Shown here in pieces: positions 10,462 through 21,643 of a stretch of DNA of 64,000 nucleotides. Made by a program: the position numbers and the translations under genes. The DNA lies in contig CM023540.1 of the NCBI GenBank assembly GCA_013350335.1, positions 17,861,828 to 17,925,827 of the forward strand, in the 5' to 3' direction. Under the pieces are notes generated by a model, which worked only from the letters and a program-made list of their open reading frames with translations, was not told where the DNA came from and did not search any database. Within the stretch, counting starts at the first letter, position 1. Every line of letters starts with the position of its first letter. The DNA is from Chimonanthus salicifolius. Its lineage: Eukaryota; Streptophyta; Magnoliopsida; Laurales; Calycanthaceae.

Positions 10462-11175
10462 ATTGTATTAGATATTACTACTGAGAAGCATACGCTTCCC
10501 ACCAATGACACTTAGAGGTGCAACTTAAGCTCGGAAGTCTTGAGCTAAGTCAATTTAGGCTAGGACTAGGACTGCAAATATAGGGCTCATGCTTCATTTG
10601 AACCGAAGTGGATCAAAACTATTTGAAATTAATATGAGGCTATGAACTTTTATCTAGTGCTCTAAAAAACATTTGATTTATTTTATAGGTTACTTAAGTA
10701 ATACTTACAATTTAAAATTTATTGTATTGGAGATACAAGTAAAAAGCATATGCTTTGTGTGAGTAACAATTTAGAAAAGTGCAACTTGAAAAAACATTTT
10801 CTCCACACTCAAGTGATATACAGTCAAAATAAAAGTCCAAACAAATGATAAATTAATGATTTTTTTTAATAAGCGATCCTCTTACAGGTATTTTTGTGTA
10901 ACCCATCACGGGTTTTACTGTATTTCTCATTTTGCCCTTCAAATGGGCTCACCGAACATTTCAAATTGACTCAATGGATCACTGACCCTTCCACTGCGGT
11001 ATAAATCAGCTCACCGGATCACTTATCGGATCACTGACCGATTTAGTGAAATTTATTTAAATCAACTCAGCCTTTCAGAATTTCAGTTTAGCAGCTTTTC
11101 GTACGTACGGGGAAATGCTTTTTCCACGAACTAGTGGAGTCACGATAAAATCATAACTAATGTTGATTTTAAAAA
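10462..11175. other. Intergenic DNA with a MITE end and a duplicated block
   Basis: 10872-10935 resembles the terminal repeat of the small family at 28452-28672 (CAGGTATTTTTGTGTAACCC then CACGGGTTTTAC), but no second end is found. 11078-11175 repeats at 45297-45405 (CAGCCTTTCAGAATTTCAGT onward) and belongs to the NLR-bearing duplication. No gene is seen. Confidence 0.5.
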
Positions 11176-11905
11176 GGGAGCACTTACGACACACGTGAAA
11201 ATTTTACCTCTACGAGATTGGATTTTCGATTTTACTCTCACATTTTTAATCATTCCAATGAATATCTAAGTGTAATTTCAATTCATTCAAATGAATAGAC
11301 TAAACAGTAACACGGAATACTGTTCATCCCATTCATTCGAATAATTTTAAATAATAAAATTTATTTTAAAACTTTGAAGTTATTTTTTGAACAGTGTGTA
11401 TTTTCAAAATTTCTCAAATTAAATATCCAGATTAATTACTATAATATGATAAAAATACTTTAAGACTTTAAGGTCTTTTGAGACTCCTAAATATTTAAAA
11501 CACAGTATTTTACAAATAAGAGTATCCTTAGGGTGTGCCGAAAACACATTTGGAAGTGTCAAAAGACCTTAAACTCTTAAAGTATTTTTATTAGGTTATT
11601 GTAATTGGTCCGGATATCAATTTGAGAAATTTTAGAAATACACAGTACTTAAAAAATAACTGTCTATGTTTTAAAGAATATTTTATAGCATTGGCAAAAT
11701 AGACACTTATTTTTTAAGTACTGTGTATTTCTAAAATTTTCAAATTAAATATGCAGACTAATTACAATAACCTGATAAAAATACTTTAAGACTTTAAGGT
11801 CTTTTGATACTCCTAAATATTTAAAACACAGTATTTTACAAATAAGGGTATCCCTAGGGTATGCCAAAAATACATTTGGAAGTGTCAAAAACCTTTAACT
11901 CTTCA
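11176..11905. mobile_element. Decayed non-autonomous MULE relic, right end lost
   Basis: Starts GGGAGCACTTACGACACACG, like the MULE ends. It contains a few degraded ATTCATTCGAATGAAT units and a degraded CAGTAACACGGAATACTGTTC hairpin (11305-11330). It continues into the foldback module also present at 20320-21330 and 46215-47020: one nearly complete inverted pair (11380-11660), then a half (11700-11905). The matching site at 45405 lacks it. The right end stops abruptly against NLR-flank DNA, so it was probably deleted. Confidence 0.65.
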
Positions 11906-14900
11906 TTTTATTAACGTATCATTCTTTTAAATCTGAGGCCTAACACACTAATAAATTCATGTGGTCTTTGAGGTTACACTCCAGGCTTAATGGTCCAACT
12001 CATTTTTATAAGAGCCCATTTATATTTTCCAGAGATGTAAGCGGATAGACTTTCGACAACTTTGCGTTGATCTACGCCTGATGGAGACCCAATTATTGAA
12101 TCGCTCATTTCACTTGTGTACAACTTCTTTTGACAAAATGGCAATGCCATTTATTAGATTTAAAAAAAAAAATTGTCTTAGTGCCAGTGCATTAGATGAT
12201 TTAGATTCTACGCAAACAAATAAAAAGAAAAATTTGAAAACAATTTCATGACATTTCGACATTTAAAATTTACAATAATTTACAATTAATGATATCTCAA
12301 AATCAAAATACATGCATAAAAAATGTGAAAATACACCACATTCTACGATAGACCCGGGCCCGTGTCAACCCTAACCCAATCTTTTTTCAAAGTGACTCCA
12401 AAAAAATTAACCAATAAAAAAATAAACCAATTTACCAATTTATAAAGGGTTGGAAAACCCTTTTCTGACCCAAGCTTCAATGAGATTTTTCCATGGAGGA
12501 TCATAGGAAAATAAAAAGGTACATTTTCATTGAAAAGTGATTGGGGTCAAAAAACACTTTTCAATGAAAATAGAGATTAGACTAACTTAAGAAAGTAAAG
12601 TTGGGGTCTAAAAAATTACTTCATTGAAGGAAAAAAGACAAACATACCTAAGGTTACCCAATAAATTACCATCTAAGATGAAAGGAAAATTTGCGGGATA
12701 AGCTCTAAAAAATTTCCACCATGTAAAATAATGGGATTAATAAAGTCTCACTCGACACAAAAAAGGTCATTTCCTTTAATTTTGTACCCAACATGTGCGA
12801 ATTGTGAGATTTACGTATACCATAAGGATTAGTAAGGTAGGATACGTGGAAAATTGAGGTGGAATGCTTCCATAATTTGGTTATTTTTTTTAAAAAAAAA
12901 ATAACGGCTTCTCTCCAAACTCCTCTCACCTTTCACCAATGATGGAATCTCTTAGCAAAGATTGAATGAGCTTCCTTCTTGCCTGTTTATCTCTTTTTTC
13001 TCACTCTCTCTCCAAACTTCTCACATAGTGAGGGTTTCTATGAAATCTTCTCTCAAAGGAGAGATTTCTCTACTACTTCAATATACAAGTCTTAGTTGTT
13101 AATTATGTTCTATTCAAGCTGGAATGGACGAAACATTATGTTCTAACCAAAAAAAGGAAAAGGCAAAAAAAAAGGACTAAATAGCTTAAATTTCGGTACT
13201 AGGTTCCATTTTGACCTAATCCCAATCCATTTTTCTCTTTCCAGCCAAAATGGGTCCAATCCAAGGGTAACAAGCCAAAAAAGCTCGTTTCAGCCCTTAC
13301 CATTCTACTCTGTTAATTTAACATTTTTAATTTTTTTTTTTTACATATCCATATAAAATCCATACAAGTGGACTTAATAAGCTATAAGTGGACGAAATTA
13401 CAACTTAAAATTCAATGCATGCAGTTGATATTTTATGGACATGAAGAAAATTGAAAACAAGAAAATGAAGTGGACCCATTACACTTGTGTTTTGAGTTTT
13501 AACTTATTATTTTGAATTTTAATGGAATTTCAAGTTTTCTTGGGTATATTTTTGGGTTTTTTGTCTAATTGGATTTATATTTGAGTCCTATTAGATTAAA
13601 ATTCAAACCCTCTTGAATTAGTATTTGATAACTATGTTATGACTTGAGATTATAATGGGGAATACATATTTAATGATAATTTATGTTTTTAGTTAGGTAG
13701 ACTACTGTGAAATAATGGAAATAATTAATAGCAATATTTTTATAAGTCTTTACTATTTTCTTCATATTTTATCACTTTTATATTTTCTAATTTATATTGT
13801 TTTTACCAAAACAGAATACCGAAGTGGCTAAAAGCCTAGAACACTAGAGATCTAGTATAGTATGCGATAAAACTGGAACAACAAACAACAATAATAGCCA
13901 CCTAATATGCATTGGCTTTTCATATAATTTCTTAAGTATGTTCATTATTGTTTTTCTACAGTATTAGTGTTTTACCAGAGAAGAGAAAACTATCAAAAAC
14001 TCTCTCTTTCTCATTAACTTCTCAATTTTTTTTTCATCTATGGCACCAATATCAACATTTCCTATAATTAGGATAGTTATTAAGTATTTATGAGCTGATA
14101 TCCAGTATATCGGATAACAGGTGATATCTCGGTCGATATCTTTCTCTCTCCAGCCTCTTTATTATTATTATTTTTTGAAAAAAATTTAGAAAATTTAGAG
14201 AAGATCAGGAAATTATAGGGATTATGAATATGTAATTTTTTCATTCAAAAATAATTTTCAAGTTAGGAAATCGAGATTTCCAAAAAAAATTCATTAAATG
14301 ATATAAAATAACAAAAAATGGTAGAAAAATTGCAAAGTCAAGTTATTAGGTTAAAACCAAGAGCTTCTACTTCCCTAATTATACCATTTGTGAAGGAACG
14401 ATGAAATATTTTCAGGTAAAAAATAGGGCTGAGATAAATGGGTGAGTGACGAAGTAAGAAAGAAAAGCCGGCTCCATCATGTGAAATTAAGTCAGCCCAT
14501 TGATTAATTTGTGGGCCCAGGTTTCATACATGGAGGCCCAACTATTGGCTTGACTGAGAGTCTGAGATGAACGTATACCAAACCGCGTTCTTTGACCGGC
14601 AGGCATTTGGTCTTTCTTTAGAAGTCGTAATCATTTCGAGGAGGCATGTGGGTCCCACTTTACCGACTATATTGGCTTGACCACCTCAAGGATTTGGCCT
14701 GTTCTTTCCAGGAAATTGGCTCTCCAAATTTATTCATTTAGCTTTGATAAACATTAGAAGAATTATTTAAATTGTAGTGTTTGAATGTTCAGATCATTAT
14801 TATATTTTAATTTTTATTGCCTTCTCATTGCTGCCATGTGAGATGTATTTTTTTAATATTTATTTGAATTTTTAAAAGGTATTACTGTGTACATAATTTT

Positions 14901-15006
14901 CAACTTTTAATCTAAACTCATAAGAACAATCTCAATAATGTAATGGTGGGCTCAACCATACAAACTGAAACAGCATAAAACATCTCTGCTTGTCTACAGT
15001 GGTGTT
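11906..15006. repeat. NLR upstream block, copy A
   Basis: Non-coding DNA closely repeated at about 48296-52094 (upstream of the second NLR) and in part at 22564-23940. Landmarks include GGGTTGGAAAACCCTTTTCTG and the stretch around CCAGCCAAAATGGGTCCAAT (13243 here). The last kilobase, with GGTGGGCTCAACCAT just before the gene, is conserved between both NLR genes and probably holds the promoter and 5' UTR. A GATATC-palindrome patch lies at 14092-14145. I see no separate gene. Confidence 0.75.
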
Positions 15007-15033
15007 TTCCTTCCATTCTTGCAGAATGCAATC

Positions 15034-18000
15034 ATGGCTGAAGCTATTCTTTCCCCTCTTTTGAATGTGATACTCGAAACCATGGCATCCTCACTGATAG
15101 ATGAAGTCCGATCCATATGGAATCTCGATGAGGATCTTGACAATCTGTCAAGCACACTATCAAGTATCAAAGCAGTGCTTGAAGATGCAGAGGAAAGGCG
15201 ACTGAAGGACAAAGCTGTGAAAGATTGGCTAGGAAAGCTTAAAGATGTTGCTTATGATGCGGATGATGTACTGGACGAGTTGGCATATGAAGTCCTACGA
15301 TCAAAAGTGGGTGGCACAACTGAAGCTCGCAAGAACAGAAAGGTACTGAGTTTCTGGTCATATTTTACTTCAGACCCACTACATGACATAGCACAGAAGA
15401 TTAAAGAGATCAACAGACGATTAGATAGAATCTCTAAAGAGAGAGACTACTTCCATCTTAGAGAGAGAGATGGTAGGAGCCTGCTCGAAGATAGAGTCCG
15501 ACCACCCACTAGTTCCTTAGTGGACGAATCCAACACCTTTGGCAGGACACAGGATAAAATTCAGATAATAGACTTGCTGATGTCGAATGATAATTCCAAT
15601 GGAAAAAATGCTACTGTGATTTCCATAGTAGGCATGGGAGGCCTTGGGAAAACGACCCTCGCCCAACTTGTTTATAATGATGAGGATATAAAGAATCATT
15701 TCGATCTTCGAGCGTGGGTTTGTGTGTCTGAAGATTTTGAGCTGCAAAGGCTTACCAGAGACATCATAGAATCGGCCACTAGAAATGGCTGTAACTTATC
15801 AGGCCTTGACCCAATGCAACGGAGCCTTGAGGATATTTTGAGGGGAAAGAGGTTTTTAATTGTGTTAGATGATGTGTGGAATGAAAACCACAATGTTTGG
15901 GATAGCCTGGTGGTCCCATTCAATGTCGGCGCACAAGGAAGTAAAATATTAGCGACTACAAGGAGTGATACAGTTTCATCAACCATGGATACCATTCATG
16001 CCTACTGCTTGAAAATTCTTCCAGATGATCACTGCATGGCATTGTTCAGAAAACATGCATTTGCAAATGGGGGAAGCAATACACATCCAAAATTGTTAGA
16101 AATTGGAGAGAAACTTGTCCGCAAGTGTCAGGGTTTGCCTTTGGCAGCAAAGGCAATTGGGGGTCTTTTGTCTTCCGGAAGAGATGAAAGTTACTGGAGA
16201 AGTATCTTAGAAAGTGAAATTTGGAACTTACCAGTCAAACATGATGACATCTTACCAACTCTTAAGTTAAGCTATCACCATTTGCCAACACATCTTAAGC
16301 AGTGTTTTGCATACTGTTCCATTTTTCCTAAAGATTACATATTTAAGAAGGATGAGTTGATTTTATTTTGGATAGCAGAAGGTTTTATTTGGCCAATAGA
16401 TGGAAGGCGTTTGGAGGAAATAGGGAGTGATTATTTTGATGATCTGTTGGCGAGATCCTTTTTTCATTCAGATAAACTTGAACAAGCAGATTCAAGATAT
16501 AAGATGCACGATCTCATACATGACTTAGCGCAATCAATTTCAAACAGAGAGTGTTTTAGAATTGGACATGGGAAGAAAAGTCATATTCCTGAGAAAGTTC
16601 GCCATTCATCATTTGTTTGCAACTCAGATACGAGTGAAATAAATGTTGAAGCGTTTGAAAAATCCATGAACTTACGGACATTAATGTTGGTACGTGGTTC
16701 TAAATATTCTACCAGCTTCAACAAGGAAGTCCTATGTGATTTGGTTGTGAGGTTGTCATTCCTACGTGTACTAGATTTGAGTGGTTCTTCGATAGCAGAG
16801 TTGCCAGATTCAATTTGCAACTTGAAACATCTGCGCTATCTTGACCTCTCTTCTACAACTATATGCAGACTACCTGAATCACTTAGCAGTTGTTACAATC
16901 TTCAAATATTGTCACTAAAACGTTGCTTTCATCTTCTCCAGCTACCAAAAGAAACAAGAAAACTTGTAAACCTCCGACATCTCTATCTAGAAGATTGTTT
17001 CAATTTGAAATGTATGCCACAGGGAATTGGCAACCTGACTTGTTTACAAACGCTGTCCAATTTTATAGTGGGTAGAGAGAGTGGATATGGAATTGGAGAG
17101 TTGAAGAGCCTGACAGAACTTAGAGGAGCAATCTCCATTTCACAGCTGGAGAATGTGGAAGCAGCTATAGATGTCAATATGAAGAATAAAACACACATTC
17201 AGGAGCTAGTGTTGCGATGGAGTTGGGAATATGCCAAAAGAAGCAAAGAAGATGAGGCAGCATCCAATCAGGCAATGGAGATACTTGAAGTCCTTCAACC
17301 TAACAGTGGCCTCAAAAACTTGTCACTAAAGAACTATGGAGGCACTAGCTTCCCAAGTTGGATGCTAAATTCACTGCTCCCGAATCTAGTCAGGGTTGAT
17401 CTTAACAGTTGTAGAAGATGCAAGTTTCTTCCACCTCTTGGCCAACTACGCTTCCTCCAATATCTGTGCATCCACAACATGGGTCAAGTGAAGCGCATTG
17501 GCCGTGAATTTTGTGGTACTGGTGAGATCAAAGGGTTTCCATCGTTGCGTTCTCTAATAATCATACGCATGGATAATCTAGTGGAATGGTGTGAAGTTGA
17601 GGAAGGTGAATTCCCTCACCTCGGTCTTCTTAGAATTTGCTATTGTCCCAAGCTAATGGAATTGCCAATCCTTCCCTCGACCCTTTACACTCTGGACTTG
17701 GCTACTTGCCAGCAATTGACTACCATTCCTTTGCTCCCATCTCTTCGTCTTTTAACACTGAAGAAGTGCAATGAGATGTTGTTGAGGTCAGTGTTTCACC
17801 TCACAACTCTTTCCTCTTTATCAATAGAATCATTTCCAGAGCTAGTATCACTGCCTGAAGGATTGTTTCAACACCTTAATCGATTGGAAGATTTGTCCAT
17901 TGAGAATTGCGAAAGTCTCATATCTTTGCCGGAGTTGGACATGTTGCAAGGAACAGGAGTCTCTGCCCCCATTAGAAGTCTTAAAGTTTGCAGATGCGTT

Positions 18001-18147
18001 AACCTCAAGTCCATGCCCAAGGGGCTGCGGAACCTCACCTCCCTCGAGACACTGCATATCTACGAGTGCCCGCACATTACGTCTCTGCCTGAAGAGGAGC
18101 GGCCCCCCAGGCTTCAGGATCTACGAATTCTCCCCTACTTGAATTGA
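15034..18147 (+). CDS. CC-NBS-LRR (CNL, RGA-type) disease-resistance protein 1
   Basis: 1037 residues in one exon. Intracellular immune receptor that detects pathogen effectors and triggers defence. Order: Rx-type coiled coil (about 1-150) with the EDVID-like stretch DVAYDADDVLDE; NB-ARC with P-loop GMGGLGKTT (200-208), RNBS-A FDLRAWVCVS, kinase-2 LIVLDDVW (275-282; the final Trp marks the CC class), RNBS-B ATTRSD, GLPL (367-370), RNBS-D CFAYCSIFPKDY and MHD (491-493); then leucine-rich repeats from about 577 to the end. I chose the ATG at 15034 (MAEAILSPLL, the usual family start). The same frame extends upstream only through a TTG, and a pyrimidine tract plus TTGCAG at 15012-15024 looks like a 3' splice site of a 5'-UTR intron. 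All key motifs are present. A close paralogue lies at 52122. The effector recognised is unknown. Confidence 0.95.
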   Translation: MAEAILSPLLNVILETMASSLIDEVRSIWNLDEDLDNLSSTLSSIKAVLEDAEERRLKDKAVKDWLGKLKDVAYDADDVLDELAYEVLRSKVGGTTEARKNRKVLSFWSYFTSDPLHDIAQKIKEINRRLDRISKERDYFHLRERDGRSLLEDRVRPPTSSLVDESNTFGRTQDKIQIIDLLMSNDNSNGKNATVISIVGMGGLGKTTLAQLVYNDEDIKNHFDLRAWVCVSEDFELQRLTRDIIESATRNGCNLSGLDPMQRSLEDILRGKRFLIVLDDVWNENHNVWDSLVVPFNVGAQGSKILATTRSDTVSSTMDTIHAYCLKILPDDHCMALFRKHAFANGGSNTHPKLLEIGEKLVRKCQGLPLAAKAIGGLLSSGRDESYWRSILESEIWNLPVKHDDILPTLKLSYHHLPTHLKQCFAYCSIFPKDYIFKKDELILFWIAEGFIWPIDGRRLEEIGSDYFDDLLARSFFHSDKLEQADSRYKMHDLIHDLAQSISNRECFRIGHGKKSHIPEKVRHSSFVCNSDTSEINVEAFEKSMNLRTLMLVRGSKYSTSFNKEVLCDLVVRLSFLRVLDLSGSSIAELPDSICNLKHLRYLDLSSTTICRLPESLSSCYNLQILSLKRCFHLLQLPKETRKLVNLRHLYLEDCFNLKCMPQGIGNLTCLQTLSNFIVGRESGYGIGELKSLTELRGAISISQLENVEAAIDVNMKNKTHIQELVLRWSWEYAKRSKEDEAASNQAMEILEVLQPNSGLKNLSLKNYGGTSFPSWMLNSLLPNLVRVDLNSCRRCKFLPPLGQLRFLQYLCIHNMGQVKRIGREFCGTGEIKGFPSLRSLIIIRMDNLVEWCEVEEGEFPHLGLLRICYCPKLMELPILPSTLYTLDLATCQQLTTIPLLPSLRLLTLKKCNEMLLRSVFHLTTLSSLSIESFPELVSLPEGLFQHLNRLEDLSIENCESLISLPELDMLQGTGVSAPIRSLKVCRCVNLKSMPKGLRNLTSLETLHIYECPHITSLPEEERPPRLQDLRILPYLN

Positions 18148-18193
18148 GATAAGGATTTCAGTTCCTGCAGTTGAGGTCTTTAACATTAAACAG

Positions 18194-18266
18194 GTATGAG
18201 GAAATTGTGCCTTTCAAGTTTGAATGAGATTGAATTTAATAAAATTTAATTTATTTTTTTTGGCAG
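18194..18266 (+). other. Probable 3'-UTR intron of NLR 1
   Basis: 73 bp from ACAG|GTATGAG to TTTTTTTGGCAG|G, 46 bp after the stop. The borders are identical in the paralogue (55276-55349). Conserved splice borders in otherwise drifting non-coding DNA support a real intron. Confidence 0.6.
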
Positions 18267-19984
18267 GAATTATGAATGGAAAATACTACTTCATCAGAGC
18301 AATGTATGGGCATACCAAGATTGTTAATATGTACAATGTCAGTCATTTCTAATTTTCTTTACTAATCACAATCATGTTTTCCTTGTCAAAGATGTTTGTT
18401 ATTTGCTTTATTAAAAGATAATAATGGGTGGGTCAGGACCCACTTGACTGGCATTGATCTTTGTTATTGTGCCACTTTACTGGCATTTAAATTTACTCAA
18501 GTTTTGGTAGTGGTCTCACTTTACGGACGATGATGACTACACCAGCTCAGGAGTTGACTTGTGTTCTTTCAACGAAATTGGCTCTCCAAATTTATTCATT
18601 TAGCTTTTATAAAAAAAAATCTTAAAATTAAATTTGTTCGAATGTTCAGATGATTATTTATATTTTTAACATTTGAATTATATTTTCTTCTCACTGCTGC
18701 CTTGTGAGTGGTATCCTTTAGAAATATTTAATTTAATTTTTAAAAATTTTATAGTATGTACATAAAGTTATATTTAATTTAATTTAATTTACTACTTATA
18801 TACAGTTGAGTAATCAAATGTCTAAAGATCTAGAGACATGTGTCATGGTTGTTTACTTGAAATTTATTTTAAAATTAAATCCAAGTCAAGTTCTTACGTT
18901 AAAACAAGAATTTCCACTTACCTAATTATATCATTTGTGGAGGAACTATGAAATATTTTTCAGATAAAACAATGGGCTGAGATGAATGGCTGGGTGCCAA
19001 AATAAAAAAGAAAACCCGGCTCCGTTATGTGAAAATAAGTGGGCCCATTTGATTAATTTATGGGCCCAGGTTTCATCAACTATTGAATCGTTCATATCAC
19101 TCGCATACACCATATCTTCTTCTCAGTCTTAGATCAGGTGATCGGGAAAGTTTTTGCCGGCAAGACTCTCCATATCCCTTCCTTTTTTTTATCGGACTCA
19201 CGTGGGACCCTTCTCTGGTCAGTTTCTTTCGATTTTGTTTGGAGTGACTGAAATCCAGTGTTGTGGGTTTTTTTCTTAAATCCAAATAGATCATTCAATT
19301 CTCCACTTAGGATCGACACTGCCATAATCGCCTCTTGCCCACCTCTCTACGTCTAAGGAAGACCTTAGGTTTAAGTCAAAAGTGAGGGCCCTTTGACTTA
19401 TTTTCTTCTCTCCCTTCGCAAACCGTTCGACAGTATTGTCCTTTGAAGGAAAATTAGCTCGATGCATGCGACAGTGGTTTGAAGTGGAAGGATAAAAAAG
19501 TAATATAAAAAAATGATGTATAATGAAAGAAAATTCGAGTCGCTGTATGGCTCTCCAAAATTAATAGTCAATTTAAATTTTAAAGAAGCGAACCCACCAC
19601 CACGTTCTTTAAAGAGGTGAACCCACCACTAATGTGTGTCAGTGGGAGAGGATGACTTGAGTGGGTTGGTCTTTCTTTTAGAGGTCATAATCATAGGACC
19701 TTCCTTGTTTCTTAGACGTGTGGATCCCACTCCACGGACGATAATGACTTGACCAGCTCAAGGAGTTTGGCCTATATTCTTTCGGGGAAAGTGACTTAAA
19801 AAATGATTAAAATTAAAGTGTTTCTGATGGTCAGATGATTATTTATATTTTAATATTTGAATTTTATTGTCTCTCACTGCTGTATTGTGAGAAGTATTTT
19901 TTGAAAATATTTATTTTATTTTTTAAAATGTTATACTGTGCACGTAAATTTCAACTCCTGTTAATAACTTTTAATCTAAATTTA
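18267..19984. repeat. NLR downstream block, copy A
   Basis: Non-coding. 18267-18830 matches 55350-55760 with gaps, 18790-19075 matches 57530-57816, and 19553-19976 matches 47409-47830. 19100-19552 has no clear partner except a weak likeness to 23950-24180. No gene is supported. Confidence 0.65.
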
Positions 19985-21635
19985 GGCCGCCCATTTAGAC
20001 ACTAGAGTTTTTTTTGCTAAGAGACACCAATTTTTAGATTTTTAGAGTAAATTACCCTTTTGCCCTCCGTCGTTTTATCTTTCGAACGATTTTTCAGTTT
20101 CTTCGAACTATTCACTGCACAGTCGAATCGATCCCTTTTGCCCTCCCATGTTTTATCCTTCAAATGATTTTTCAGCTTCTTCGAACGATTCCACTGCATA
20201 GTCGAATCGTTCGAAGGATTTTCAATTAATTTTTCAGTTCGTTGATCCTTCGAACGAATCAATGTTTGTAGCTACAGTAAAATCTTTTAAAAAACTTAAA
20301 CAGAAAAATGTCATCTAAAATTTTAAAGTTATTTTTTAAGCACTGTGTATTTCCAAAATTTCTAAAATTAAATATCCAGACTAATTACGATAATCTGATA
20401 AAAATACTTTAAGACTTCAAGGTCGTTTGACATTCCCAAATACTTAAAACATAGTATTTTACAAATAAGGGTATCTCTCAGCTGTGTCGAAAACATATTT
20501 AGAAGTGACAAAAGACCTTGAAGTCTTAAATTATTTTTATCAGATTTTCATAATTAGTTTGGATATTTAATTTGAGAAATTTTGAGAATACACGGTGCTT
20601 AAAAAATAACTTTAAAGATTTAAAGGAGATTTTATTATTTAAAAAGTTATTTTTTAAGTACTGTGTATTTTTAAAATTTCTCAAATTGAATATCCGGACT
20701 AATTATGATAGCATGATAAAAATACTTTAAGACTTCAAGGTCGTTTGACATTCCCAAATACTTAAAACGCAGTGTTTTATAAATAAAGGTATCTCTCAGC
20801 TGTGTCGAAAATATATTTAGGAGTATTAAAAGACCTTAAAGTCTTAAAATATTTTTAGGAGATTTTATTATTTAAAAAGTTATTTTTTAAGCACTGTGTA
20901 TTTTTAAAATTTCTCAAATTGAATATCCGGACTAATTACGATAGCATGATAAAAATATTTTAAGACTTTAAGGTCGTTTGACATTCCCAAATACTTAAAA
21001 CGCAGTGTTTTACAAATAAGAGTATCTCTCAGCTGTGTCGAAAATATATTTAGGAGTGTCAAAAGACCTTGAAGTCTTAAAATATTTTTATCAGATTATG
21101 AAAATCTGATAAAAATACTTTAAAACTTTAAGGTCTTTTGTCATTTCTAAATATATTTTTGACACAGCTGAGGGATACCCTTATTTGTAAAACACTCTGT
21201 TTTAAGCATTTGGGAATGTCAAACGACCTTGAAGTCTTAAAGTATTTTTATCAGATTATCGTAATTAGTCTGGATATTTAATTTTAGAAATTTTGGAAAT
21301 ACACAGTGCTTAAAAAATAACTTTAAAATTTTAGAAGAAATTTTACTGTTTAAATTTTTTAAAGGATTTTACTGTAGCTACAAACATTCGTTCGAAGGAA
21401 CTGAAAAACCCGTCGAACGATTCGACTGTGTAGTGGAATCGTTCAAAAGAACTGAAAAATCAATTGAAAAATCCTTCGAACGATTCGACTGTGCAGTGGA
21501 ATCGTTCGAAGGAACTGAAAAATCCTTCGAACGAGCAGTGGAATCGTTCGAAGGAATTGAAAAAGGGTAATTTACGCCTAAAATCTGAAAACTGGTGTCT
21601 CCTAGTAGAAAACCCTAGTGTCTAAATGGGCGGCC
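19985..21635. mobile_element. 1651-bp non-autonomous foldback element
   Basis: Terminal inverted repeats begin GGCCGCCCATTTAGACACTA and are perfect for at least 20 bp. A perfect 8-bp target duplication TAAATTTA sits at 19977-19984 and 21636-21643. The unfilled site is visible at about 24356-24366 (TCTAAATTTATAAAGAG). Subterminal arrays use TTCGAACGATT / AATCGTTCGAA. The core (20320-21330) repeats a long imperfect foldback module about three and a half times. It has no coding capacity. The 8-bp duplication and CATTTAGACAC ends link it to the small MITE at 57226; superfamily unassigned. Confidence 0.9.
20320..21330. repeat. Repeated foldback modules
   Basis: Each unit contains AAGCACTGTGTATTT, GATAAAAATACTTTAAGACTT, AAGGTCGTTTGACATTCCC and GGGTATCTCTCAGCTGTGTC, then the same strings inverted, so single strands can fold into long hairpins. 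Related modules occur at 11380-11905 and 46215-47020. Confidence 0.8.
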
Positions 21636-21643
21636 TAAATTTA

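Noticed and set aside
15019..15033. Longer NLR start giving MQNAI before MAEAI (also 52107-52121)
   Set aside because: The first codon is TTG, the stretch looks like a splice acceptor (TTGCAG), and family members start at MAEA.
20017..20262. 81-codon frame with repeated SKKLKNRSKD
   Set aside because: Translation of the TTCGAACGATT subterminal repeats of the foldback element.
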